From the NCBI GenBank assembly GCA_028278035.1, contig JANQFC010000013.1:1-33024 (forward strand): a DNA stretch of 33,024 nt. Reading direction: 5' to 3'. Shown here piece by piece: positions 7,937 to 15,364 of this stretch (positions are counted from its first letter, which is position 1; each line of letters begins with the position of its first letter). The notes under the pieces were generated by a model, which saw only the letters and a list, made by a program, of their open reading frames with translations, searched no databases and had not been told where the DNA came from. The translations under genes were made by a program, and so were the position numbers. The stretch is from Chlamydiales bacterium. GTDB taxonomy: Bacteria; Chlamydiota; Chlamydiia; Chlamydiales; SM23-39.

Positions 7937-8491
7937 ATGCCTGCACCTCAATTAGAAACCAAACGTCTAATATTAAGACAATGGAAAAAAGAAGATCTTG
8001 AGTGTTTTGCAAAATTAAACGCAGATAAAAGAGTTATGGAATTTTTCCCATCAACTCTTTCTGAAAAAGAAAGTAATTCTCTTTCCGAAACAATCCAAAA
8101 AGAGCTTCAAGAGAAAAAGTATGGCCTATGGGCTGTTGAAGCAAAGAACTGTGCTCCATTTATTGGATGCATAGGTTTACATTATCAAGATTTTTCAGCC
8201 CATTTTACTCCCTGCATTGAAATAGGTTGGAGATTATTATTTGATTATTGGAAAAAAGGTTATGCTTTTGAAGCAGCAAGCAAAGTACTAGAATATGGTT
8301 TCAACGTTCTAAATCTAAATGAAATAGTTGCTTTTACTGCAGAAAAAAATACCAGATCTAGAAAACTTATGGAGAAATTAAATATGACTTATAACCCTAA
8401 AGATGATTTTCACCACCCCAAACTTCCCAAAAACCATATTCTACAACCACATGTCTTATACAGACTAAAAAACCCAAATATTAAAACCTAA
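7937..8491 (+). CDS. GNAT family N-acetyltransferase (RimJ/RimL type)
   Basis: At 184 residues this opens with the canonical family N-terminus ETKRLILRQWKKEDLECFA. It has the core features of the RimJ/RimL-like Acetyltransf_3 group: IEIGWRLLFDYWKKGYAFEA in motif A (acetyl-CoA pyrophosphate binding, here degenerate as W-K-K-G-Y-A), then the FNVLNLNEIVAFT strand and NTRSRKLMEKLNM helix. Such enzymes transfer acetyl groups to N-terminal or small-molecule amines; the substrate is unknown. AGGAG at 7925-7929, seven bases from the ATG, fixes the start. The 3' end overlaps the convergent protease gene by 11 bases. Confidence 0.9.
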   Translation: MPAPQLETKRLILRQWKKEDLECFAKLNADKRVMEFFPSTLSEKESNSLSETIQKELQEKKYGLWAVEAKNCAPFIGCIGLHYQDFSAHFTPCIEIGWRLLFDYWKKGYAFEAASKVLEYGFNVLNLNEIVAFTAEKNTRSRKLMEKLNMTYNPKDDFHHPKLPKNHILQPHVLYRLKNPNIKT

Positions 8492-9539
8492 ATGAAAAAG
8501 CAAAGTTAGGCCTTCCAATCATTGCTGAATTTGTTGCTGCACTGTGCAAAGCAAACAACGCAAAATCATACCAGGAATGCAAAGCAACACTTTCTTGAAG
8601 TGACTGATTTTTATATGTCATCCATCCAAAATAAGCACCAAATCCTGTGATAAAAGGAAGAGAATACTTATAGTAATTTTTACGGTCTTCACGAGAAAAA
8701 TCTTTTGCATTGGGAATATGTGCTGCGCCAAATGCTAAAGAAGAAATAATAATTCCTCCCACAGGACTGGCTATTTCAGATAAAGCTGATTGTAAATACC
8801 CTCTGAAAAACACTTCTTCACTGAAACCCACAGGAAAAGCAGTTAAAGGCTTGATATCGCTTGAAGTTACTGCACATTGAGGTTTACTCTCTAGTTTATC
8901 TTGTAAATATACAATTCCTCCAGCCGCGACAAAAGCTCCTAGTAACCCGCCCCATACTTCGGGTTTTTTCAAAACTTTAAAATTAAATGGAGCAAAACTC
9001 AGTTCCTTGAAGCTATCTGTAGGCATTTTATAAGAATATCCTGAATCATTATTATATAACCTAGAATCTCTATATGCTGCGTAAATTCCATAGCTATAAG
9101 AAACTTCCAAAAGATAAGTGCCGGACACAGCTGTATTTCTATTAAACAAAGAACCAAATCCTATTATGGAACTACCAAAAATACTACCTGCTGTGTTATA
9201 ATCATCCAAATATGCATGACCCAAGCCTGGCAGCAAAGTAGATAAGCCTACCGCTAAAAAAGTATTTTTACGAGGAAGGTCAATCCTTGAAGCAGGAAGC
9301 TCTAAGTCTTTTGCAGAATCGATGATATTAGAAGTATTAGTTTGAGTTGAAAAAGGCTCCGATTCTGAAATAGCCGTATCTTTAGTTAAACTTTCTGAAG
9401 TAATTAAATTATCGTCTGCTATCACATCTTCAATCTGATTTTCTTGCTCTTCTACACCAGTTTCTGGTAAAACCTCTGCAGCATGTAAAAAAGAAATATT
9501 TAAAATTAATATTAATAAATAATAACACTGTTTCTTCAT
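8481..9539 (-). CDS. Exported CPBP (Abi) family intramembrane metalloprotease
   Basis: The C-terminal part carries the CPBP glutamic-protease motifs: EEVFFRG (Glu241, Glu242, Arg246), FGAAHIPN (His274) and the later LHSWYDF His. These belong to the family that includes Rce1-like CAAX proteases. I start it at the ATG at 9539, giving 352 residues, because that gives a classic signal peptide (MKKQCYYLLILILNISFLHA). A longer reading would begin at a TTG at 9581 whose purine-rich sequence is too close. An acidic Ser/Thr linker (about 22-85) follows, then a segment TFLAVGLSTLLPGLGHAYLD found in small membrane modules. The protein ends FSFRF with a C-terminal aromatic residue. Neighbours give no hint of substrate. 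Confidence 0.82.
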   Translation of the reverse strand: MKKQCYYLLILILNISFLHAAEVLPETGVEEQENQIEDVIADDNLITSESLTKDTAISESEPFSTQTNTSNIIDSAKDLELPASRIDLPRKNTFLAVGLSTLLPGLGHAYLDDYNTAGSIFGSSIIGFGSLFNRNTAVSGTYLLEVSYSYGIYAAYRDSRLYNNDSGYSYKMPTDSFKELSFAPFNFKVLKKPEVWGGLLGAFVAAGGIVYLQDKLESKPQCAVTSSDIKPLTAFPVGFSEEVFFRGYLQSALSEIASPVGGIIISSLAFGAAHIPNAKDFSREDRKNYYKYSLPFITGFGAYFGWMTYKNQSLQESVALHSWYDFALFALHSAATNSAMIGRPNFAFSFRF

Positions 9540-9808
9540 GACCAATACCTGATTTTTATGCAAATATGGTAGATAAAACAATCCTTAAAAGCAATTAAAT
9601 ATAAGATGAAAGGCGAGAGAATGGGTTTAAATTATATTTCAAAACTGTTGGATTTTGCTTATACTTATTTATAATTAACTATAAAAAATTTATTTAGATA
9701 CATTTAATCACTTTTACATTTAATTACTTATAAATTAAATATATTTTTATAATGCAAATTATATGGCAATTACAATATACTATCCTAAAAAAATAAAGGA
9801 AATTGGTT

Positions 9809-10699
9809 ATGTCAGGAATAGTAGTAAGTTGTGGAACGATGAGAAAAGAAAATGAGATTTTCATGGGCTCCGGCAGCAGCATTGTATCAGACAATAGTAT
9901 GATAGGAAGTAGCTGTAGTTTAAGTATTAAAATTATTACTTGGAAAGAATGCGATACTTTAGGTAAAAAAATAGGTTTTCTTTTTGGTCAGATTATAAAC
10001 TTTATGACCCGTTTAATTTCCAATACTTATAAATTAATTTCTAAAGTTATAACAATTTTATACATCGATAAAGTTTTCGAAATTTTCTATAAGGCAATTA
10101 AGGGAATTTCAAATAAATTATACAAGCTTACAATCTGGATTTTTCAAAAATGCATAAAACCAATTTTTATTAATAGACTCACCAACAAGATAGTCGAAAT
10201 CACAAAAAATATATCTTTTAAAGTTAATGATTTTTTGAGTAAATCAATCAATAAAGTTTTCGAAATTTTCTATAAGACAATTAAGGGAATTTCAAATAAA
10301 TTATACAAGCTTACAATCTGGATTTTTCAAAAATGCATAAAACCGATTTTTATTAATAGACTCACCAACAAGATAGCTGAGAGCACAAAAAATATATCTT
10401 TCAAGGTTAATGACTATTTAATTAAACCAATCTATGAAAAAACCAAAGAACTTTGCTCAAAAATTCCAATATTTTCATGTCTAAAAGAAACTTCATATAT
10501 TACTAAAGTAGCCAATATTTCTAAAAAATTTATTGATTTTACCGACTTTATTGCAACAACCATTGATAATTGGATTTTAGAACCTTTGTATAATAGAATT
10601 TTATCGCCTATATCAAATTCTATTAAAGATGTATTTCTTGGAATTATAGGTGGAGCTTCTCAAAAATTGGAGCCGGAAAAAGAGCCGTCCCAAACCTAG
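9809..10699 (+). CDS. Hypothetical protein with recent internal duplication
   Basis: I do not recognise this 296-residue protein. AAGGA at 9795-9799 favours the ATG at 9809 over an in-frame TTG six bases upstream. It is rich in Ile, Lys, Phe and Asn and consists of amphipathic helices without clear transmembrane segments. Residues about 88-148 and 149-209 are two near-identical 61-residue units (starting KVFEIFYK and including KGISNKLYKLTIWIFQKC and RLTNKI). A weaker third pattern appears later, around SKIPIFSC and ILEPLYNRILSPI. The N-terminal 40 residues are Ser/Gly-rich. A repeat protein of an obligate intracellular bacterium that interacts with membranes or a host is possible but unproven. 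Confidence 0.65.
   Translation: MSGIVVSCGTMRKENEIFMGSGSSIVSDNSMIGSSCSLSIKIITWKECDTLGKKIGFLFGQIINFMTRLISNTYKLISKVITILYIDKVFEIFYKAIKGISNKLYKLTIWIFQKCIKPIFINRLTNKIVEITKNISFKVNDFLSKSINKVFEIFYKTIKGISNKLYKLTIWIFQKCIKPIFINRLTNKIAESTKNISFKVNDYLIKPIYEKTKELCSKIPIFSCLKETSYITKVANISKKFIDFTDFIATTIDNWILEPLYNRILSPISNSIKDVFLGIIGGASQKLEPEKEPSQT
10068..10433 (+). repeat. 183-bp in-frame tandem duplication
   Basis: Unit 1 (10068-10250) and unit 2 (10251-10433) are offset by 183 bases (61 codons). Over the first roughly 125 bases I see only two substitutions; differences accumulate towards the 3' end. Synonymous sites are conserved too, so the duplication is recent. Confidence 0.9.
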
Positions 10700-10836
10700 T
10701 ACAAATGTTGCATATTAATAACTATCTAAAAACGTTTTTTTCGGCAAAACATTTTGAAAAAGAAAACACCTGTCCTGACAATGACAAACAAAGATTAAAT
10801 AAAAAATAATAATCAATAAGTTGAGATGATTTATTT

Positions 10837-11556
10837 TTACTTTAAAGTATATAAAAACTCATAAACAGGCATACTTTTAATATGATCAATAAATCCTTCG
10901 TTTATAACCTTGCCCAATATAAGACTATTTTTAAACTGCTTTAGCATTTTTAAATCATTTGATTTTAGCGTATTAGACCACTTCACTTCGATAGCTTGTA
11001 AAAATTTATCTTTGAGATACATTATATCGATTTCTCCAATGCCTTTAAAATAGTATACTTTACCAAATCTTTTACAATGGCTTGCAACACAACTTTCTAT
11101 AAGAATTTCGTCAGATATCTTTTCTAAAGAATTTAAATATCCTTCTCTTTTTAACCAACGAAAAATTGTATTCTGGATAAAAGGATCTAAAAAATGAAAT
11201 TTTCTGGCTTTGCGTGGAAATCCTTGTTTCTTTTTTTGATCATATGCTTGTAAATTCATCAAAATATCCATCCTTTCCAAAAGATTTGCATAATCTATAC
11301 AAGTCTCTTTACTCACAATCCCTATTTCTTGAGTTAAACTAGAATAAGAAATTTGAGAAATGCCTACAGTTAACAAACCGCTTAACAGTTGAAGTAAAGT
11401 TTCTTCGTTTTTGTTCTTTTTTAAAAAATCTCCTCGTATCCATTGCTCATATGTAAGATAAGTAGATTCATTAATTTTTTTGCTATCAGCAAGATCGTTA
11501 ATTGCTCTTAGATAGCCTCCACAAATAGAATATATAGGCGTAATAAACTCAATATT
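10837..11556 (-). pseudogene. 5'-truncated ATP-binding protein, DUF4143 C-terminal half
   Basis: The frame is open from 11556 to the stop at 10837 (239 codons) but has no ATG at its head. Only a TTG at 11376 could start it, and it lies inside the homologous region. The translation shows the C-terminal part of the AAA_14/DUF4143 family: GGYLRAIND, then TYEQWIRGDFL, then ISQISYSSLTQEIG (winged-helix-like), KFHFLDPFI, and the nuclease-like end EIDIMYLKDKFLQAIEVKWS. The P-loop ATPase half (about 180 residues) is missing. I read it as a remnant of a mobile or accessory ATPase. A TAA at 11557-11559 precedes it. A 70-bp piece covering its 5' end and the upstream sequence recurs at about 12958. Confidence 0.78.
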
Positions 11557-11597
11557 TTAAAACTCTTTAATTATGCTAGATTCACCTATTTTTTTAA
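11526..11597. repeat. 70-bp diverged repeat, copy 1 (partner at 12958)
   Basis: This stretch, spanning the truncated head of the DUF4143 remnant, matches 12958-13027 in the same orientation with a few substitutions and a small indel. Shared blocks include CTTTAATTATG-TAGATTCA. It suggests that the flanks of the remnant were duplicated during insertion or deletion events. Confidence 0.65.
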
Positions 11598-11612
11598 TTC
11601 ACTCCAAAAAAC

Positions 11613-12482
11613 TTAGTTTCTATAATCAATAAGCGAACCGTTTGTTTTTCCCTGATCATCATCAGAAACATCGCCATAAACCTCTCTCGCTGCTATCTCT
11701 GACTCTCTGAATTTTTGTGTTTCTTGATTTACTTGCCCAGGAACAAGTGACCTATTTACTTTACAACTGGAGGGAGAGTTCGCTGTACTTGCTCTATTTC
11801 TTTCTTCTCTTTCTTTAATCCATTGTTTTCTAGCAGCAGCGGCTTTTGCTATTTCTAACTCATTCTTTTTTGCTGCTTCAGCTAATCTTTTTTCTTTTTG
11901 CGCTCTCATTTCCGCTCTTATTTCTTTCCAAGATTTTTGTAAACTTCTAACTGAAGGCTGGGAACCTTCAGTAGCTTGTTCTCTTGCCGATCCTGTAGCA
12001 GTAGAGATAGCTTCTTGTTTTTGTTCTAGAGAAGGTTTTTCAGAAGCATCATACCAAACATCATTCTCGTTGTCGCTTGCATAGCCTTCATTCACTAATA
12101 GAGCTTTTGGTTGAGAAGCCTCTTTAGCAACTTGTTCGCCTATTGGTGATGTGGGCAAAACTCTTTGAAAACTTCTTTGAGCAGTTAATATTGTTTCCGG
12201 TTTCGGATTAGGGGCTACTGGCAATCTAAAATCTTTTGATTCTTTAGAAACCGACTTATTATCATTTTTTTCAGGAGCAATTACTGTAATATTTCTATTT
12301 TTAAAGATTCCCCATAAACCCACTGCTGCCAATGAAACACCAAGTATTATGAATCCATAAGGTAAAATAGCAGCAAGAGCAATTGAGCTTGTTTTAATTG
12401 CAATAATTTTCCATGCTACCCCCGATACAGCAAGCCCTACACCTGCAAGACCTGTTCCTTTTGTTATATTGAAATTAATCAT
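11613..12482 (-). CDS. Hypothetical membrane-anchored protein with charged coiled-coil tail
   Basis: I do not recognise this 289-residue protein. Two Gly/Ala-rich hydrophobic segments lie at about residues 11-28 and 33-58, forming a hairpin anchor. A Pro/Ser-rich linker follows, and then a long, highly charged Lys/Glu/Arg/Ala helix at about 185-245 (for example EIRAEMRAQKEKRLAEAAKK). The end is polar. GGAGG about 9 bases before the ATG supports the start. The composition is that of an anchored, extended cytoplasmic or surface protein. No enzyme motif is present. Confidence 0.68.
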   Translation of the reverse strand: MINFNITKGTGLAGVGLAVSGVAWKIIAIKTSSIALAAILPYGFIILGVSLAAVGLWGIFKNRNITVIAPEKNDNKSVSKESKDFRLPVAPNPKPETILTAQRSFQRVLPTSPIGEQVAKEASQPKALLVNEGYASDNENDVWYDASEKPSLEQKQEAISTATGSAREQATEGSQPSVRSLQKSWKEIRAEMRAQKEKRLAEAAKKNELEIAKAAAARKQWIKEREERNRASTANSPSSCKVNRSLVPGQVNQETQKFRESEIAAREVYGDVSDDDQGKTNGSLIDYRN

Positions 12483-12873
12483 AATTAATTACCTCCGTAC
12501 TACTATTTAATAAAAAACCAACTTTATTTAAATTAATTATACCATAAATAAAATTATAAATATAATGTTTTTGTTAATTAGCCATTTTATAAAAAACTTC
12601 GGTCAAAAATAACTATCCATAAACTTTTTAAGGAAAATAACTTACGTCATCAATCATACTCAAATCACTGATTAATAAAATGTTACAAGATAATTGTTTT
12701 TAATTTAAAGCTTTTCAAGAAGCATTTTTATGCCCTTTCTGTTAGCTAAGATCTGATATAATTCAATTATTAATAGCTCTAGAACATGATGAATAGAACA
12801 ACAAATATAATTTTTGCATTGAATTAAAATTGATTTAAGTTGTTGAAAAATAATTAATTTTAGATAAAACCTT
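12483..12873. other. Gene-free AT-rich stretch
   Basis: About 390 bases without a convincing gene. A minus-strand ORF at 12705-12899 runs into the tRNA-derived fragment and has no ribosome-binding site. I see no hairpin or other clear signal apart from AT-rich promoter-like sequence upstream of the preceding minus-strand gene. Confidence 0.5.
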
Positions 12874-12926
12874 GGGGGAAGTGGTTGGATTCGAACCAAC
12901 GTATTTCCGAAGAAAAGGGATCTACA
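12874..12926 (-). pseudogene. Partial tRNA-Tyr copy (3' half), diverged
   Basis: On the minus strand this reproduces the acceptor 3' strand, T-arm, variable arm and part of the anticodon arm of the intact tRNA-Tyr at 16525-16607, with small insertions and substitutions. The T-loop block GTTGGTTCGAATCCAACCA is intact. The D-arm and the 5' acceptor strand are absent, so it cannot be a functional tRNA. A tRNA 3'-end copy like this is the typical trace of integrase-mediated insertion. Confidence 0.82.
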
Positions 12927-12957
12927 GTCATTTGATAGGATTTAAACTAGCGTAATC

Positions 12958-13027
12958 TAGAATACATAAGCATGATAAAATCAATGTTTTAAAGAAGCTT
13001 TAATTATGTTAGATTCATGTATTTTCT
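12958..13027. repeat. 70-bp diverged repeat, copy 2 (partner at 11526)
   Basis: This matches 11526-11597 in the same orientation and lies right beside the partial tRNA-Tyr copy. Copy 2 lacks the rest of the DUF4143 coding sequence, so only the edge of that gene was duplicated or survived here. Confidence 0.65.
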
Positions 13028-13047
13028 TCTATATTCTACTAGTCAAG

Positions 13048-13067
13048 TGCGTAAAATTTGCGTAAAA
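13048..13067 (+). repeat. Direct repeat TGCGTAAAA x2, 11-bp period
   Basis: TGCGTAAAA occurs at 13048-13056 and 13059-13067, one helical turn apart, about 120 bases from the partial tRNA-Tyr copy. Directly repeated short boxes near a tRNA-derived site resemble arm-type integrase binding sites, but no integrase gene is present. A regulatory operator for the neighbouring toxin-antitoxin unit is less likely, because this is its 3' side. Confidence 0.4.
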
Positions 13068-13080
13068 ATAATTATTTTTA
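13063..13080. repeat. 18-bp perfect palindrome
   Basis: TAAAAATAATTATTTTTA is a perfect palindrome overlapping the second TGCGTAAAA box. It is made only of A and T, so chance is not excluded in this composition. Confidence 0.45.
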
Positions 13081-13090
13081 AGTCTTGTTT

Positions 13091-13119
13091 CCTGAAATAT
13101 TCAAATTATATATTTCAGG
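13091..13119 (-). repeat. 10-bp inverted repeat over the antitoxin stop codon
   Basis: CCTGAAATAT (13091-13100) and its exact complement (13110-13119) enclose a 9-base loop. The antitoxin stop codon (13115-13117) lies within one arm. As RNA on the minus strand it could be a weak terminator for the toxin-antitoxin unit, although the U-tract that follows is poor. Confidence 0.5.
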
Positions 13120-13390
13120 CTAAACAAATTGTAAGATGTTTTCCTACAGCATTTGCAGCTTTAGCAAAAGTTTTCAATGTTGAAGGGCACTCTGGATCTA
13201 AAATGCGATCAACAGCTGATCGACTAGTTTCTAATCTTATAGCAAAGTCTGATTTATCAATTTTTTGTTTTTTCATTTCTTTTTCAAGTTGATAAACAAA
13301 GACTCTTTTAGCAGCAACAGCAGTTGCTTCTTCAAGTAAATTTTCTTCTTCAAGAAAATCATCAAACTTAGAACCTATATGTTTACTCAT
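13115..13390 (-). CDS. XRE-type antitoxin (HigA-like) of a toxin-antitoxin pair
   Basis: At 91 residues this opens MSKHIGSKFDDFLEEENLL, then AVAAKRVFVYQLEKEM, then a helix-turn-helix (KSDFAIRLETSRSAVDRIL at about 46-64) and a C-terminal STLKTFAKAANAVGKHL. This is the standard layout of the XRE antitoxins paired with Gp49-like (DUF891) HigB toxins. It binds and neutralises the toxin and represses the operon. A strong ribosome-binding site (GAGGTGAGGTATG) overlaps the end of the toxin gene. The order toxin then antitoxin, 3 bases apart, is typical of higBA. This gene appears intact although its partner is frameshifted. Confidence 0.9.
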   Translation of the reverse strand: MSKHIGSKFDDFLEEENLLEEATAVAAKRVFVYQLEKEMKKQKIDKSDFAIRLETSRSAVDRILDPECPSTLKTFAKAANAVGKHLTICLA

Positions 13391-13393
13391 ACC

Positions 13394-13757
13394 TCACCTC
13401 AATGTTTTTGCTCTTTTAAAAGCAATTTCTAAATCTTTAGATGGTGTTTTTTGACTTTTCTTAACAAAGCCATGTAATAACACCATCTGCTTTTCAAACA
13501 TTTTAAATAATATTCTTGCTATGCCATTTCTAAAATTGATTCTCACTTTCCAAATACCTTTGCCAATATTTTTTAACAAGAGGCATTCCTAAAGGCCAAC
13601 CCATTTCTACTGTTTTTATATCTTCCCCAATTATTTTTTTCTGATGTTTTGTCAGAGACTTAAGCCAAACTCTAACAGGTTCTTTTCCATTAACTTCTTT
13701 CCAAAAAACAACAGAAACAATTTTTTTAGGATAAGAATCAGTCATAATCATTCTCAA
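13394..13757 (-). pseudogene. Gp49/DUF891 (HigB/RelE-superfamily) toxin, frameshifted
   Basis: Two minus-strand frames together give a complete toxin. The first (from 13757) has KKIVSVVFWKEVNGKEPVRV, then IGEDIKTVEMGWPLGMPLVK. The second (to 13394) continues NIGKGIWKVRINFRNGIARI, MVLLHGFVKKSQKTP and a charged tail. The switch falls at a run of six A (T6 at 13569-13574 on the plus strand); with five A the frame would read straight through PLVKNIGKGIW. So one inserted base separates the halves. The family consists of ribosome-dependent mRNA interferases. Loss of the toxin with retention of the antitoxin is a common decay path. A sequencing error, or slippage on the A run restoring some full-length product, cannot be excluded. 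Confidence 0.85.
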
Positions 13758-13849
13758 TTTATCTCGATTGTATCAATTTTGGTACATTAATACAATAAAA
13801 AGTTATGATTTACATTTAAGGCACTTAATAACAAGAAAATAAAATTAAA

Positions 13850-14176
13850 CTAAAAGCCTATTGGAGGCTTTGGATCTAAAGGGCCATCAGAAGATATTAT
13901 TATCTCATATTCTTCTAGCAGAAGATCACAGCGCTCCCCAAGAGGTATCTTTTTATTAAAACGATTTTCTAAATCCAACAAAAGATTTTTTTTCTGGTCA
14001 TTGAAAAATTGCTTGAAATTTTCTGAAGAACTATTTTTGCTATGATCTATATAAATTTGAGATCTTATCTTTAATTCTTTTAACACTTCATCAGCCAAAA
14101 CCATCAAAAAAGCACTACTTGCAATAGCATCTTTAGCAATATAACTTTCAATACACTGCGCCAAATTTTCTGCCAT
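13850..14176 (-). CDS. Small hypothetical protein
   Basis: I do not recognise this 108-residue protein. It is mainly helical (SYIAKDAIASSAFLMVLADE at about 11-30, then charged Lys/Glu-rich helices) and ends with a Pro-rich tail DGPLDPKPPIGF. There is no signal peptide. It follows, on the same strand and 28 bases later, a broken membrane-protein gene, and both lie between two partial tRNA-Tyr copies. It is probably a passenger gene of an inserted element. Confidence 0.5.
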   Translation of the reverse strand: MAENLAQCIESYIAKDAIASSAFLMVLADEVLKELKIRSQIYIDHSKNSSSENFKQFFNDQKKNLLLDLENRFNKKIPLGERCDLLLEEYEIIISSDGPLDPKPPIGF

Positions 14177-14204
14177 TCGAAATGTCTTTTTTTAATACCA
14201 ATCG

Positions 14205-14467
14205 TCAAAAAATCCATTTTAATCTCCAAAAAAATATAAAAATTTGTAGATTTTTTGCTGATTTTCCTCCATTATTCCTAACAATTAAACTATGTATAGC
14301 GATTTCTTCAGTTTTTTCTTTTCCTGGTATTTTAAACTTAGCAACCTGTCCAATATAGCATACAACCCGAGCTTTCAACCGTATCCATAAAGCAAAACAA
14401 GCTGCTATAAACCCAGCAATGCTAAGAGAAATAATCCAACTATAAATTCAACAATATATTTAATCAT
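14205..14467 (-). pseudogene. Small membrane protein gene, frameshifted
   Basis: An ATG at 14467 opens MIKYIVEFIVGLFLLALLGL and then stops. Another frame from about 14445 gives WIISLSIAGFIAACFALWI, then RLKARVVCYIGQVAKFKIPG, then IAIHSLIVRNNGGKSAKNLQ, and ends at 14205. Joined by a single frame change they make one N-terminally anchored protein with a small soluble domain, so I read this as a recently broken gene. The second frame has no start codon of its own. Confidence 0.55.
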
Positions 14468-14471
14468 AATT

Positions 14472-14508
14472 GAGGGTGGTTGGATTTGAACCAACATATT
14501 CCAAAGAG
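14472..14508 (-). pseudogene. Partial tRNA-Tyr copy (3' end), diverged
   Basis: This matches the 3' end of tRNA-Tyr (acceptor strand, T-arm and variable-arm start) over about 37 bases with a few substitutions, then diverges before the anticodon arm. It has the same orientation as the intact gene at 16525-16607 and the other copy at 12874. Confidence 0.8.
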
Positions 14509-14552
14509 TAAAATAAATTGATCTTTTCGAATTAATCCATTAAAATGGTATA

Positions 14553-15023
14553 ATGTTAATATTATTTTTTTCATTAATTTTTATTCTACATAATCTTGAG
14601 GAATATTTCTTTTTTAAAGTTCCATTAAAATTTAAAAAAACACTATCAAAAAAAGCTTTTTTATATGCTCTTATTTTATTGAGTTTAACTGTATTATTTC
14701 TCTCCATTGCAAATATTTTTATTGATAGCATTTTTTTAAAAAAAATTATCTTCATTACATATTCTGCAATTTTTTTTAATGCTATCCAACATCTTATTTT
14801 ATCTTGTAATTACAAAAAAATTATTCCTGGAACAATTACAGCTATATGTTTAATAATACCTTTATATATAAATTATTTCGTGAAGGAAGGAATAAAGACA
14901 TATAGTAATTTTAGCACTTTCATATTTTATATTATTTTATCTATAATTTTGATGTATGCATCAATTGTAACTAGTCTTTTTATTGGTTTCAATTTAACAA
15001 AAATCATAGATAAACAAACATGA
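14553..15023 (+). CDS. HXXEE-type integral membrane protein
   Basis: At 156 residues this has the pattern that names the family: His13-x-x-Glu16-Glu17 (LHNLEEYFFF) at the end of the first membrane helix. The second conserved block FFNAIQHLIL (Asn76, His80) is followed by the PG at 92-93 before helix 4. Four to five membrane helices span the rest. The His/Glu/Asn arrangement suggests metal binding within the membrane; the activity of the family is not established as far as I know. No ribosome-binding site is visible before the ATG. It lies just beyond a partial tRNA-Tyr copy, inside the island-like region. Confidence 0.75.
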   Translation: MLILFFSLIFILHNLEEYFFFKVPLKFKKTLSKKAFLYALILLSLTVLFLSIANIFIDSIFLKKIIFITYSAIFFNAIQHLILSCNYKKIIPGTITAICLIIPLYINYFVKEGIKTYSNFSTFIFYIILSIILMYASIVTSLFIGFNLTKIIDKQT

Positions 15024-15142
15024 AAATTGATATTAATAATATTAGTTAAAAATTCTAAAGTCTTGCTTTCATTCTCTCGAAAAAAAACACAGCAATCACA
15101 AAATTTATTTCATTAATTTATAAATCACTAGGAATTTAACAC

Positions 15143-15297
15143 GGAATAACTAAATGTCGTTTTCATGGGGGAAAATCAATCGATCCAAAAATAAAAAAGG
15201 TCAAATAAAAACTCATATCAAATATGGTTTAAGAACAAAAGAAGCTATTTTTAGAAATAAAGAAACAAGGAAGTTAATTCAATTTAGCAAAAATTGA
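15143..15297 (+). pseudogene. HGG-motif phage-type small protein remnant, frameshifted
   Basis: One frame reads KCRFHGGKSIDPKIK and another continues KKGQIKTHIKYGLRTKEAIF and RKLIQFSKN before a TGA at 15295. Together they match the CRMHGGKSTGPKT ... KHGLYTKEAI pattern of small phage or mobile-element proteins. The N-terminal Cys-rich part is lost and the frame is broken. The rest of 15024-15364 holds nothing I can identify. Confidence 0.6.
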
Positions 15298-15364
15298 ATA
15301 AATATTATAGATAAGCAATAATAATACTATTTATAATTTCTATCTTCATTTGTAATTATAGGAA

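Noticed and set aside
12705..12899. Minus-strand ORF of 64 codons
   Set aside because: Its first codons are the partial tRNA-Tyr copy, there is no ribosome-binding site, and the composition is not protein-like.
13017..13292. Plus-strand ORF of 91 codons
   Set aside because: It overlaps the antitoxin gene antisense and the repeat cluster; the antitoxin is clearly the real gene.
13394..13757. Programmed ribosomal frameshift in the toxin
   Set aside because: Joining the frames needs a +1 shift at an A6 run, with no stimulatory structure or rare codon seen. A one-base insertion is simpler, so I call it a pseudogene and keep slippage only as a finding to check.
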